The translations under genes and the position numbers were made by a program. A DNA stretch of 64,000 nt from an uncultured Saprospiraceae bacterium (GTDB taxonomy: Bacteria > Bacteroidota > Bacteroidia > Chitinophagales > Saprospiraceae). How positions within the stretch are numbered: position 1 is the first letter of the stretch; every line of letters begins with the position of its first letter. Shown here one piece after another: positions 10,229 to 19,003 of this stretch. The notes under the pieces are model-generated. The model was not told the origin of the DNA. It did no database searches and saw only the letters and a list, made by a program, of their open reading frames with translations. The stretch is from positions 127,357 through 191,356 of the forward strand of contig CALGAW010000010.1 in NCBI GenBank assembly GCA_937959115.1, read 5' to 3'.

Positions 10229-12610
10229 CTATTTTGGAACGGATGAGTTAACCCCAGAATTCAAGCCCCATAAGATTCTATCTGCACCTGTTACTTCTCC
10301 GTTTAGATCGAAATCAGCTAACTTGTATTGTAAGAAAATACCGTTTGCAATGCTCCATAGTATGCGGTCAGACCCGTTGATGTCGTAACTTACAATGTCT
10401 GAAACTTGGTCTCCATCTGCAGCATACATTGCCCAGGAGCCACTAGTCAACTCTTTTTGACCGAAGCCACCATTAGGAGCGAGCCAACTGTTTTGAGCAG
10501 TAAAATCATAGGTTAGTACCCGATTTTGAGCGGACAACGGCTGAGCAGAGAGTGCACCGATGTGATTTCGGTGTTCAATGAGCACATAGTAAGGACCTGG
10601 AACATTGCCAGTGTAGCCGGTGTTAGGCAAAAACTCTATGGTGCCATCCGTCTTCAAAATCCCTGCGGTCTGATGAATCTCTGTGTTAGGGTCGGTTCCT
10701 GTTCTTAAGGACAACAGTACCCAGTCAACGCTAGTAGGATCATAGTCGCTGTTCGTATACATATCCCCTTCCGTTCCAGTATAATTCCAAGGAGCAATAT
10801 TGTAGGGTTGCCCAGCAGGTGTTTGAATGCCAGCAGAAGGATTCGTGAACGTCATACCCGGTAGCAACTCTAGCTGATACAATGTATTATTCATACTAGA
10901 AGTTGTCTGATTGTAGGCTCCTTCCAATTGCACTTTTATGTCGAATGTCAATGCTAAATCTTCCTTCTTCAATTCATAGATAGTAATGGTAGAAGGAGAT
11001 AACGTCAAGGAAAACGTATTTGTTGATGCGTTGTAAATATTAGAAGGATCAGGCGTTAAGGTTAGAGAATTAACTATTTCTTGCTGGTACTTCGAGTAAT
11101 TCGAGTTGACCATGTTTTTGGCCGTTCCGAAATTGTTTGACATGGTGTTTAACTGTGCTAATAAGCCATTCCCAACATTATAACTTCCCTTAAGGTTACC
11201 ATTGCTTTTCAAGTCGTTGTATAATGTTTTATACAAGCAAGCATTTTCTGAAATTGATGTGGATCGGATCATATAAGCAGGATCAAGATCTATCGTTCCA
11301 GGGACGGACAATTGGACGGACATCGAGTTGGTATTGTTTCTATCCTTGTTGAATGCACTTGCGACCAAGTATACCGTTTCGTCGTGTTCAAACAGGACAA
11401 CTTTGGGCTCTAGGTTGCCAGCATGTGCGATCGGATAATTGTACACTTTTGCATCGATTTGGTGTTCTAGAAAGGAGAACAACCAAGCTTCTCCATTCAT
11501 CAAATAGGATCCGTTAAAATACTCGCCTGCTGTCCAGTGCATGACCTCGGTCATTCCACTTTCCCAGAGGCTCATAAAAATATCGAAGGATCTACAGGCT
11601 CCTCTTGCTCCTGGCTCGTTGGTGCTCAGATTATATTCGTTTCGCAAAATTCCGTACTCGTGTATTTCTCTGGGGGCGGGCAAAATCGCATCAACCGAAT
11701 TCCAGTAATTGTTCAATCGGTTGATGGTGACATCTGCTGCTGTGTTGTTTAGAGTGGATGTTGGAAGGGAATAATCGGACACTGCAGAAAATGCATAGGG
11801 CAGATTGTTGTTTTTAATGTATTGGGTGACATTTAGGATATTCACGGGTGCTCCAGAAGGATTACCTTTTGCCCCAGCGATATTATAGACCGATAGATTG
11901 ACTGGGTTTCCTAGTGCATTCATTATTCCATTATGGGTTGCTTGGTACAGGTTGATGTAATCTGTTGTATTCCCCATGAATCTGGGGTTGGTTGACCATT
12001 CAGTTCCTAGTCGGAATTTCCAATTGTAGATAGAATTTCCGTACCAAGAATACAGTGCAGTCATGACGGTTTCTATGACAAACTCCCATTCATTCACATT
12101 ATTTGGAAGGCTTGACTGTCCGTAGGTACTGTTTACGGGATTGGAGGTTAATGCGTAGGGGAAATTATCGAAAACGAGGGTAATCGAGTCTCCGTATCCT
12201 TGATTAACATAGGGATCAATTCGGCCTTTTAGCAAGTTTAATCTGAATTGCAATTGACCGCTAGCATTTCTATATACGACATCTGCTCCTTGCACATTTG
12301 GAAAATTATTGAGTTCGCCATTGCTCCAATTCGGGTTCCAGCCGCCTAGTGGTCGCACGATGTTCACTCTGTCTGCAAACAGAATTTCTTTTGAGAAGGG
12401 TCTTTTTTTGTAGTGGAAGTCGATGTTGGTATTTGTCAAGAAACTAGGTACAGTTTCTAGACCTGCACCATTGTAAGTCCAACGGTCTACCATGGTGAAT
12501 GTATTCCAGAATTTCTTGTCTAGATCTCCAATGAAAGATGGTGAGATGATTTGTGCAGAGATCTTAGAGGCAAAGAGAATGAATAGAGGGAGAAATAGAA
12601 TTCGTTTCAT
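10229..12610 (-). CDS. Secreted probable clan GH-A glycoside hydrolase with dockerin-like C-terminal module
   Basis: A 793-residue protein with signal peptide MKRILFLPLFILFASKISAQ. Residues about 25-430 look like a TIM barrel of the GH39-like/clan GH-A kind. A segment KFRLGTEWSTNP would hold the acid/base Glu and EIHEYGIL the nucleophile Glu. A beta-sandwich region follows (about 430-550). The last roughly 236 residues match the end of the nuclease at 6883-9888: APWNYTGT, VDWVLLSLRT, IEHRNHIGALSAQPLS, GQKELTSGSWAMYAADGDQ, then DFDLNGEVTGADRILW and a terminal VPK. The role is probably polysaccharide breakdown at the surface, but the substrate is unknown. The barrel assignment is from motif spacing only. 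Confidence 0.6.
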   Translation of the reverse strand: MKRILFLPLFILFASKISAQIISPSFIGDLDKKFWNTFTMVDRWTYNGAGLETVPSFLTNTNIDFHYKKRPFSKEILFADRVNIVRPLGGWNPNWSNGELNNFPNVQGADVVYRNASGQLQFRLNLLKGRIDPYVNQGYGDSITLVFDNFPYALTSNPVNSTYGQSSLPNNVNEWEFVIETVMTALYSWYGNSIYNWKFRLGTEWSTNPRFMGNTTDYINLYQATHNGIMNALGNPVNLSVYNIAGAKGNPSGAPVNILNVTQYIKNNNLPYAFSAVSDYSLPTSTLNNTAADVTINRLNNYWNSVDAILPAPREIHEYGILRNEYNLSTNEPGARGACRSFDIFMSLWESGMTEVMHWTAGEYFNGSYLMNGEAWLFSFLEHQIDAKVYNYPIAHAGNLEPKVVLFEHDETVYLVASAFNKDRNNTNSMSVQLSVPGTIDLDPAYMIRSTSISENACLYKTLYNDLKSNGNLKGSYNVGNGLLAQLNTMSNNFGTAKNMVNSNYSKYQQEIVNSLTLTPDPSNIYNASTNTFSLTLSPSTITIYELKKEDLALTFDIKVQLEGAYNQTTSSMNNTLYQLELLPGMTFTNPSAGIQTPAGQPYNIAPWNYTGTEGDMYTNSDYDPTSVDWVLLSLRTGTDPNTEIHQTAGILKTDGTIEFLPNTGYTGNVPGPYYVLIEHRNHIGALSAQPLSAQNRVLTYDFTAQNSWLAPNGGFGQKELTSGSWAMYAADGDQVSDIVSYDINGSDRILWSIANGIFLQYKLADFDLNGEVTGADRILWGLNSGVNSSVPK

Positions 12611-12941
12611 TTCAGAAATAAGTTAGTTAGAAAATCACAATACAGTAGAACTATTTTGTTTGGATGTTTAAGAACAATTTAAGGAATTTTCACTAGTAAT
12701 TTGTTGATTTATATGGATTTAGTTTTGATGAATGCCTTGGAGATTTCTAACAGTTTATATTATCCGTTAAACTAAGCTTATTGAAATGGTCAATGTCTTT
12801 TATTCAGCAAGGATTGATACCTTGTTTATAAAACTGAAATCCCTCTTTTTTGAACAAGTTGTTCAAAAAAGAGGGATTCGTTTATAGTGAACTGTTTGGG
12901 AAACAAACTACGTATGTGCGAAACAGTATGCTACTTATTTA
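12611..12941. other. Intergenic region with terminator
   Basis: 330 AT-rich bases between two minus-strand genes. It contains a strong inverted repeat at 12838-12878 and should hold the promoter of the downstream glycosidase gene. No coding frame is evident. Confidence 0.4.
12838..12878 (-). terminator. Terminator of the SH3-like protein gene
   Basis: An 18-bp perfect inverted repeat (12838-12855 with 12861-12878, core CCCTCTTTTTTGAAC) has a 5-base loop. It lies 64 bases beyond the stop of the minus-strand gene at 12942. Internal A and T runs would give a T-rich RNA end in either direction, so it may act bidirectionally. Confidence 0.75.
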
Positions 12942-13532
12942 CTAGGCGAAGTCTAAGTATCTGTCTAGAATCCAGCCTTGTTGTCCGTTAAATTCTACAA
13001 GGACGAATTTCGAATCTTTACCATCTAGATTGATTGATTTATCGGACCATTCCAGAATTCTGATTTGGGATTTAGGAGGGATTCGATTTACGTTGATTGC
13101 TGCACCGAATTCTGGATTGGCTCTCATTTCGAGGCTACCTGCACTTGCGATTCTTGCAGAGGTCTGTTTCATAGGATCGAATACTGGTTTAGCTTCATGG
13201 TGGTACTCGGCGGTGTTTTTGGCTTTTTCGGCGGCCAATTTTGCTTTTAGCTCATCGATCTGGCAGCTGAGATCGCTGTAGACGGAGGCGTCGGCTGTTT
13301 CCACGTTTGCGTCGAGCTCATTTTGGTGTTTGGAAGCTTCGATCTCGCGTTTGATTTCCTCATACAGCTCTTCTTCACTGCGGGATTCTGGCACATTACT
13401 GGTGGTCCTTTCAAGTCGGTCACCCAAATCAGCGAAGACGCTGGCGTCAGCTGTTTTTATATTTTCATCAGCTTCATTTTTAGACTGAACAGCTTTCACT
13501 GCTCCTCTAATTAATTGATACAATAAGGACAT
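12942..13532 (-). CDS. Unknown protein with duplicated TADASV motif and C-terminal SH3-like domain
   Basis: A 196-residue protein with no signal peptide. The N-terminal half is charged and probably helical, and holds two copies of a motif: KNEADENIKTADASVFADL (about 18-36) and QNELDANVETADASVYSDL (about 75-93). Each is followed by a short coiled-coil-like segment. The C-terminal roughly 60 residues (from ANPEFGAAINVNRIPP to GQQGWILDRYLDF) resemble a bacterial SH3 domain, a fold used to bind peptides or cell wall. I do not recognise the full-length family. It is a single-gene unit with its own terminator, and the long AT-rich divergent region upstream should hold its promoter. Confidence 0.7.
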   Translation of the reverse strand: MSLLYQLIRGAVKAVQSKNEADENIKTADASVFADLGDRLERTTSNVPESRSEEELYEEIKREIEASKHQNELDANVETADASVYSDLSCQIDELKAKLAAEKAKNTAEYHHEAKPVFDPMKQTSARIASAGSLEMRANPEFGAAINVNRIPPKSQIRILEWSDKSINLDGKDSKFVLVEFNGQQGWILDRYLDFA

Positions 13533-14012
13533 GATATTTTTGTTTTATTTAATGTGCAATTTACAAATTCTTAGAGAAAACTTAGTTATTTCTGCAAATT
13601 GTTCTTTGTTCTATCCAACTAGTTAAGAAAAATACAATTCAATATGGTGCAGAAAAGGGTGAATCATATTAATTTTAATCTTACGAGTAATAGATTATAG
13701 TGTATAATTTAGTCAAATTATTTTTAGATTGTATTCCCACTTTAAAGGAATTATAGCATTTACCGATCTAGATTTTGGAAGTAATCTATTCGATAATTAG
13801 ATGTTGCATAGTTTGAAATTAATTAATAATTACTGCAAAATCAAATTAATTTTATTTCAATTTTTATTACGCAATATTACGTTTAACGTTTAAATTTCTT
13901 TTAGTAAAGCATTCCATAACAGTTCAAAACTATTTAAACAGGTAAAACTTCAGAACTAAATGATGCTATTTTTGATTAAAAAACAAATTTAGCTAACTTT
14001 AAAGTTTAATAT
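13533..14012. other. Divergent AT-rich intergenic region
   Basis: 480 bases, very AT-rich, between the divergent SH3-like and CHAT genes. It should contain both promoters. I found no exact TTG-TAnnTTTG pair, coding frame or repeat. Confidence 0.4.
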
Positions 14013-17000
14013 ATGAATGTGAATTTTTTGAAGCTTAGTTTCTTTATATTATCGATTGGAGTTCAGTTTGGACTTTTAGCTAACTGTAATACTCAAATTG
14101 ATTCCTCATCCAACTTAATACTTGGTATCGAATTAATGAAAAATCGACAATTTGACAGTTCATTATATCATTTAAATCAAGCATTGATAGAAGAAAAAGT
14201 TTGTAACAATAAAAACGAACAAATATCTATTCTTACAAACATTCTCGATTGCAATTTAAAGAGCTTTAGATTTACAGGAATGGATTCAATTATACTTCAA
14301 TTAGATAGTTTACTAGAACTAACTAATAATCCACAAGATCTAACGTTTAACTATATTTTATTGAAGGCTAGATATCTTTGGTATATATCCTTATATAAAG
14401 AGTCATTAGAAGAATTGAAAAAGATTAATCCCAATGATTTTTCACCTAGCTGTAATTCCAATTATCCTTCAAAATTTTATTACGAACGAGGTTTAATACA
14501 TCAAGCAAATCGAGAATATAAACTTGCTCTATTCAATTTTGACACAGCTCATTCTAAATTTAAAGAGAATAATTTAAATGACACTATATTTATGGCTAGG
14601 ATATTAAGTAGAAAAGGGGTTAGCTACTATTATCTTGATAGTCTTAAGCAAGCAATATTCTTCAATAATCAATCAATTTTAATGAGGAAAGGTTTTTTTA
14701 ATTATGATAAGTTTACCCTAGCAAGTTGTTACATTAATAGTTCAAGCTATAATTTTGCGGCACTTGATTACAAAGAAGCATTAATAAATGCATTGAAAGC
14801 ACAAAAATTAATCGAAGAGAAATTTGGTTTAAATCATCCTGAAATCGCAGGTATCTATAACCATTTAGGCAGTATCTATTACCGATTTGGAGACCTATAT
14901 AAAAGTAAATTGTTTTATGAAAAATCACTAAACTTATATAGAACAAATTTATTACTAAATGAAAATCAATATAGTGAAACAAATATTAATCTAGCAGCAT
15001 TAAATTATTATTTAGGTAATTTTAAAGAGGCAACAAAAATCTTAGATCGTACTTTATTACTTTTGCCTAAAAAAGATACCTTCTTAAGAAGTAAAATACT
15101 ATTATATAAAGCAAGTTATTTACAATCTGCAGGAAAAGAAAAAGAAGTAAAGGATATAATTGACAACTTCACCTTTTATTATCAATTAGACAATAGTCTA
15201 AAATCTTTATATCACCTTCTCATTGGAAAGCAATTTATTAAAAAAAATTTAGCCCTATCTTATTCTCACATAGAAAAAAGCATAAACTTTTCAAAACGTT
15301 GTCAGATTGAAAAAAAAATGAGAATTAATGAATCATTTATAGGGCTTAGTGAGTATTACAATCAGATAGATTCTCTAGACTTAGCTAAAATGTATATTGA
15401 TACTGCTCTATCATATCTTAGGAAAGAAAGAGCATGTCCAGAAGAAAACGAGTCTTATATATATCCATATTTAGCCGCAGATGGACTTTTCAAAAAAACA
15501 CAAGTATTGGCTAAATTATTTGAAAGAGATACAAACTATAAATACTTGTTTGAGGCGTTTGATAACACATTAATTCTGAAAAATATTTATGATGGTTATA
15601 GAAAATCGTACAAATCAGATCATTCTAAACTGATATTAGCAGAGGAAACTTATAACCTGTATAAGGAGGGAGTACCGATTGCATACAAGTTGTATGAGCA
15701 TACAAAAAATCACAAGTATTTAGAAACAATATTACTCTTTTCAGAGTCAAACAAATCAATGATCCTACTAGAAGCAGTAAATGACTTACATGCTAAAAAG
15801 TATTCCAACATCCCTGATTCTTTAGTCGAATATGAAAGACAAATTCGAGTGGATATCGCATACTACAATGAAAAACTGTTTTATGAACTAGAGAAACAAG
15901 AAGAGCACCAAGATTCAGCTTTTATTGCCAAAATGTACGATAAGATTTATTCACTCAACAATAAAAAGGATCGAACTAATGATTTTTTTCAAAAAAATTA
16001 TTCCGAATATAGTGACTTAAAAAATGGTTTGAAAGTTCCCAAAATTGAGTTTATAAAATCTAATCTTAGAGAGGATATGGCTCTCATCGAGTATTTTGTA
16101 ACCGACAATTCATTGTTTATACTGCTCTTCTATGATAATAGATTTGTCCTAGAGAAAGTTGAATATGATTTTGATTTAAACTCTAAAGTTAAGTACTTTA
16201 AACAAAGTATCATGAACAATGATTTCCTTGCGTTCGACTCTATTTCTTTTGAATTGTATCACTTTTTAATCGATCCAATTGCCTGTAGAATAAAAGACAA
16301 GCGCTTACTAATTGTCCCTGATGGACATCTGAATTATGTTCCTTTTGAATTACTTACAACAGAAAAAAGACACCAGAATTATGAAAATTATTATGAGTCT
16401 AAATACTTTTTTGTAGATTATCCTATTACATACAACTACTCAGCTGCACTCTATTTTAAAGGAAAACAAAAAAAGAATAGAAAAAGTGCCGCAAAGAATT
16501 TTCTTGGATTCGCCCCTACTTTCGGCTACAAATTCGATGATCAGTTTGAAGAGGCAATCCCTGATGGATCCTACAAACCTAAAAGGTTTATAGAATTACC
16601 TTGGGCGATAACAGAAGTCGAGTCAATTCATAAAACTGTAAATGGAAAAATCTATACAAAAGAGAAAGCCACAAAAGAAAAATTTCTAGAAGTCGCACAC
16701 AACTATAATATTTTGCACCTTGCTACACATGCATTCACTCATGATAGATTTCCTGACTATTCCGGATTAGTATTCGCCTCACCTGATTCTACAATTAGTT
16801 TTGACACCTATCTGCACACAAATGAGCTATACAACTTAGTCTTAAATGCCGACATTACTGTACTAAGTGCTTGTGAAACGGGAATCGGTGCTGAACAATA
16901 TGGAGAAGGACTTATGTGCCTTTCAAGGGGATTAGCTTACGCTGGTTGTCCTTCAATGATTGCTAGCAAATGGCCATTATCTGACCAATCAACGGCTAAG

Positions 17001-17261
17001 TTGATGAGTTATTTTTATAAATATGTGGACCAAGGTTATGAAAAAGATATCGCATTGCAAAAAGCCAGAATCGAATTCATGGAAACAATGCACCACTTCA
17101 TCATTCCTCCTAGATTTTGGGGCGCATTAGCTGTTATTGGAAATGAAGAACAAATTGACATTACCCCAGATTATACGTTACTAGTCGCATCAATTTTTGG
17201 CCTAGCATTTTTAATCTTAAAATATACTAGAAGAAACAAAAAAAAATCCTCAGCAGCCTAG
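14013..17261 (+). CDS. TPR-repeat CHAT-domain protein, membrane anchored
   Basis: A 1082-residue protein. The N-terminal hydrophobic segment (residues about 5-24) is a signal peptide. Residues about 30-480 form a long array of TPR-like helical pairs (e.g. HPEIAGIYNHLGSIYYRFGD), and then a helical linker leads to a C-terminal CHAT domain (about 700-1045). The putative caspase-like dyad is present: His906 in LATHAF and Cys954 in LSACETGIG. A single C-terminal transmembrane segment (TLLVASIFGLAFLILKY) and a basic tail follow. This topology puts the TPR and CHAT parts in the periplasm. CHAT proteases process partner proteins, including gasdermins and Csx30-type effectors in known systems. No gasdermin or CRISPR partner lies nearby, so the target is unknown. 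Confidence 0.88.
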   Translation: MNVNFLKLSFFILSIGVQFGLLANCNTQIDSSSNLILGIELMKNRQFDSSLYHLNQALIEEKVCNNKNEQISILTNILDCNLKSFRFTGMDSIILQLDSLLELTNNPQDLTFNYILLKARYLWYISLYKESLEELKKINPNDFSPSCNSNYPSKFYYERGLIHQANREYKLALFNFDTAHSKFKENNLNDTIFMARILSRKGVSYYYLDSLKQAIFFNNQSILMRKGFFNYDKFTLASCYINSSSYNFAALDYKEALINALKAQKLIEEKFGLNHPEIAGIYNHLGSIYYRFGDLYKSKLFYEKSLNLYRTNLLLNENQYSETNINLAALNYYLGNFKEATKILDRTLLLLPKKDTFLRSKILLYKASYLQSAGKEKEVKDIIDNFTFYYQLDNSLKSLYHLLIGKQFIKKNLALSYSHIEKSINFSKRCQIEKKMRINESFIGLSEYYNQIDSLDLAKMYIDTALSYLRKERACPEENESYIYPYLAADGLFKKTQVLAKLFERDTNYKYLFEAFDNTLILKNIYDGYRKSYKSDHSKLILAEETYNLYKEGVPIAYKLYEHTKNHKYLETILLFSESNKSMILLEAVNDLHAKKYSNIPDSLVEYERQIRVDIAYYNEKLFYELEKQEEHQDSAFIAKMYDKIYSLNNKKDRTNDFFQKNYSEYSDLKNGLKVPKIEFIKSNLREDMALIEYFVTDNSLFILLFYDNRFVLEKVEYDFDLNSKVKYFKQSIMNNDFLAFDSISFELYHFLIDPIACRIKDKRLLIVPDGHLNYVPFELLTTEKRHQNYENYYESKYFFVDYPITYNYSAALYFKGKQKKNRKSAAKNFLGFAPTFGYKFDDQFEEAIPDGSYKPKRFIELPWAITEVESIHKTVNGKIYTKEKATKEKFLEVAHNYNILHLATHAFTHDRFPDYSGLVFASPDSTISFDTYLHTNELYNLVLNADITVLSACETGIGAEQYGEGLMCLSRGLAYAGCPSMIASKWPLSDQSTAKLMSYFYKYVDQGYEKDIALQKARIEFMETMHHFIIPPRFWGALAVIGNEEQIDITPDYTLLVASIFGLAFLILKYTRRNKKKSSAA

Positions 17262-17487
17262 CTATTCGTTATTTTTCCTCTTTTTATAGCCATAATACCT
17301 TAATGAGAAACCAAAATTCTCTTTTCAATTAAAATGCTCAAGCAAAATGTAAAGCAAGAAACATAGTAATAAATAAGTAAACTATTGCTTCATCTCCAAA
17401 CTCAAATCAAAATTCCTGCTACATTATCAGGGTTAAATCCCTATTTTAAGTTAAATTTGATATTACAACAGATAATATCTAATTCGC

Positions 17488-18591
17488 ATGGACGAACAAC
17501 AAGAAAAAGTGGTGTTAGAAAAAGTGCTAAATCTCCCCTGCAAAGGTTGTGGTGGGAAACTAGCCTATTCCGCAAAGGAAAAAAAGATCATCTGTGAACA
17601 TTGTGGGCAAACAGAAGCAATAGATGCTGCCTCAGACCGCGTCATCGAACATGATTTGCACAAAGCTCTGAATGAACTCAACTACCACACGCCAGAATGC
17701 GAAGATCAAAAGGTATTCGACTGCCAAAGCTGCGGCTCCAAATTTATGGTCAATAGCAGCCAAGTAAAAGTAGATTGTGGGTTCTGCGGCTCCAACAACG
17801 TAAACCTTGAAGCGTTCGAACACAGCTACATCGAACCAATGGGCATCATTCCTTTCAAAATACCCAAGGAACAAGCAGATGAACTGTTTAAAAAATGGAT
17901 CAAGAAAGGCTGGTTTCGACCAAACAAGCTCAAGCGCCTTGCAGAAATAGATGCACTTCATGGTATTTATATACCTTTTTGGACTTACGACGCTCAAACT
18001 GAATCAAACTACTCAGGAGAAGCTGGATATAGAGAACAGGTTTCTCAAAGAGTACTTGTCAATGGCCAACACCAAGTAAAAAAAGTAACCAAGACGCGCT
18101 GGGTTGCTCGTAGTGGACACCTCAGTTATTTCTTTGACGATGTACTAGTCGTCGCCTCCACCGGTGTCAAACAAAAGCTAATGGAATCCATTGAACCCTT
18201 TAATCAAAAAGAGGTAATCAATTATGACGCGCGATTAATGCTTGGTTGGGAGGCAGAAGTATATAGTCTCGAACTCGATGAAGGCTACAAAATTGCTGAT
18301 AAAATAATGGATAAGAGATTGAGAGAATTGTGCAAAGCAGAAATTGGTGGAGACACTCAAAGGCATGTTGTTGTTCATTCCCAAAAATTTTATCAGACGT
18401 TTAAAATGATCATGCTTCCAATCTGGATTAGCTCCTATAAATATCAAGACAAAATTTATCAATTTGCCATTAATGGACAAACAGGAAAAGTGAACGGAAA
18501 GAAACCAACTTCATGGGTTAAAATTGTTATGCTAATTCTGTTTATTGTTCTTATCATTGCCACGATTGTTTTGATAAAAAAGTATAAATAA
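17488..18591 (+). CDS. Double zinc-ribbon protein with C-terminal transmembrane helix
   Basis: A 367-residue protein. Two zinc ribbons open the sequence: Cys18/Cys21 with Cys36/Cys39, and Cys79/Cys82 with Cys97/Cys100. A globular domain with repeated aromatic positions follows (IIPFKIPKEQADELFKKWIKKGWFRPN, split in the middle by a basic patch). The protein ends with one transmembrane helix (about 342-362) and a KKYK tail. Homologues are often labelled as PriA-like or superfamily II helicase Zn-ribbon proteins, but no helicase motifs are present here, so that name would mislead. It is probably a tail-anchored cytoplasmic protein. It follows the CHAT gene after 226 bases in the same direction, and a functional link is unproven. 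Confidence 0.8.
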   Translation: MDEQQEKVVLEKVLNLPCKGCGGKLAYSAKEKKIICEHCGQTEAIDAASDRVIEHDLHKALNELNYHTPECEDQKVFDCQSCGSKFMVNSSQVKVDCGFCGSNNVNLEAFEHSYIEPMGIIPFKIPKEQADELFKKWIKKGWFRPNKLKRLAEIDALHGIYIPFWTYDAQTESNYSGEAGYREQVSQRVLVNGQHQVKKVTKTRWVARSGHLSYFFDDVLVVASTGVKQKLMESIEPFNQKEVINYDARLMLGWEAEVYSLELDEGYKIADKIMDKRLRELCKAEIGGDTQRHVVVHSQKFYQTFKMIMLPIWISSYKYQDKIYQFAINGQTGKVNGKKPTSWVKIVMLILFIVLIIATIVLIKKYK

Positions 18592-19003
18592 TAGAAAAAT
18601 ATCAACATTGTTAGATCAATTGTTACCGATTAATTTTACACCGTTTAAATATTGAATCAATTATTACTTAAGCTAAACAGCATTTTATAGTATAAATTTA
18701 GTTCTATTTTTAAAGGATAGATCCACAGATTTTTCCTGTTGTTTTCCATTCAATTTAATACCAAAACCATTCAACTTCTCTTTACCAGACAAAGATAAAA
18801 TTGACTGACTTCCTTGAACAGAAGCATTTAACACATTCATATTTGTAATTAATTATTTTATCCTTTCATTTGAAATCACTTTTTTATTTGGAAAAAATTG
18901 GCTATATTGGTTACACGTAGAAGTGTTAAATCCATATACACTTAACCCTGTAATTAGTCCTCCATACTACAGGAATTATTCAATATAATAAGATTTAAAA
19001 TTT
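18592..19003. other. Intergenic region with one doubtful small minus-strand frame
   Basis: 412 bases of AT-rich sequence. The only item of note is a 51-codon minus-strand frame at 18685-18840, listed separately. No exact -7 element or terminator is visible. Confidence 0.4.
18685..18840 (-). CDS. Possible small protein of 51 residues, unrecognised
   Basis: The frame starts with ATG (complement of 18838-18840) and stops with TAA (complement of 18685-18687). The peptide starts MNVLNASVQGSQSILSLSGK and is Ser/Lys/Asn rich, with no signal peptide, Cys or Gly-Gly site. Codon use looks ordinary for the region and the frame lies in an otherwise empty gap. Chance is a fair alternative explanation, because nothing else supports it. 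Confidence 0.2.
   Translation of the reverse strand: MNVLNASVQGSQSILSLSGKEKLNGFGIKLNGKQQEKSVDLSFKNRTKFIL

Noticed and set aside
17385-17597. Plus-strand frame overlapping the start of the zinc-ribbon gene
   Set aside because: An out-of-frame shadow; the overlapping zinc-ribbon frame has clear Cys motifs.
14013-18591. CRISPR-linked or gasdermin-type CHAT defence system
   Set aside because: No CRISPR repeats, Cas genes or gasdermin-like gene are nearby, and the CHAT protein appears to be exported.
17488-18591. PriA/helicase annotation for the zinc-ribbon protein
   Set aside because: No Walker or helicase motifs; only zinc ribbons and a C-terminal membrane helix.
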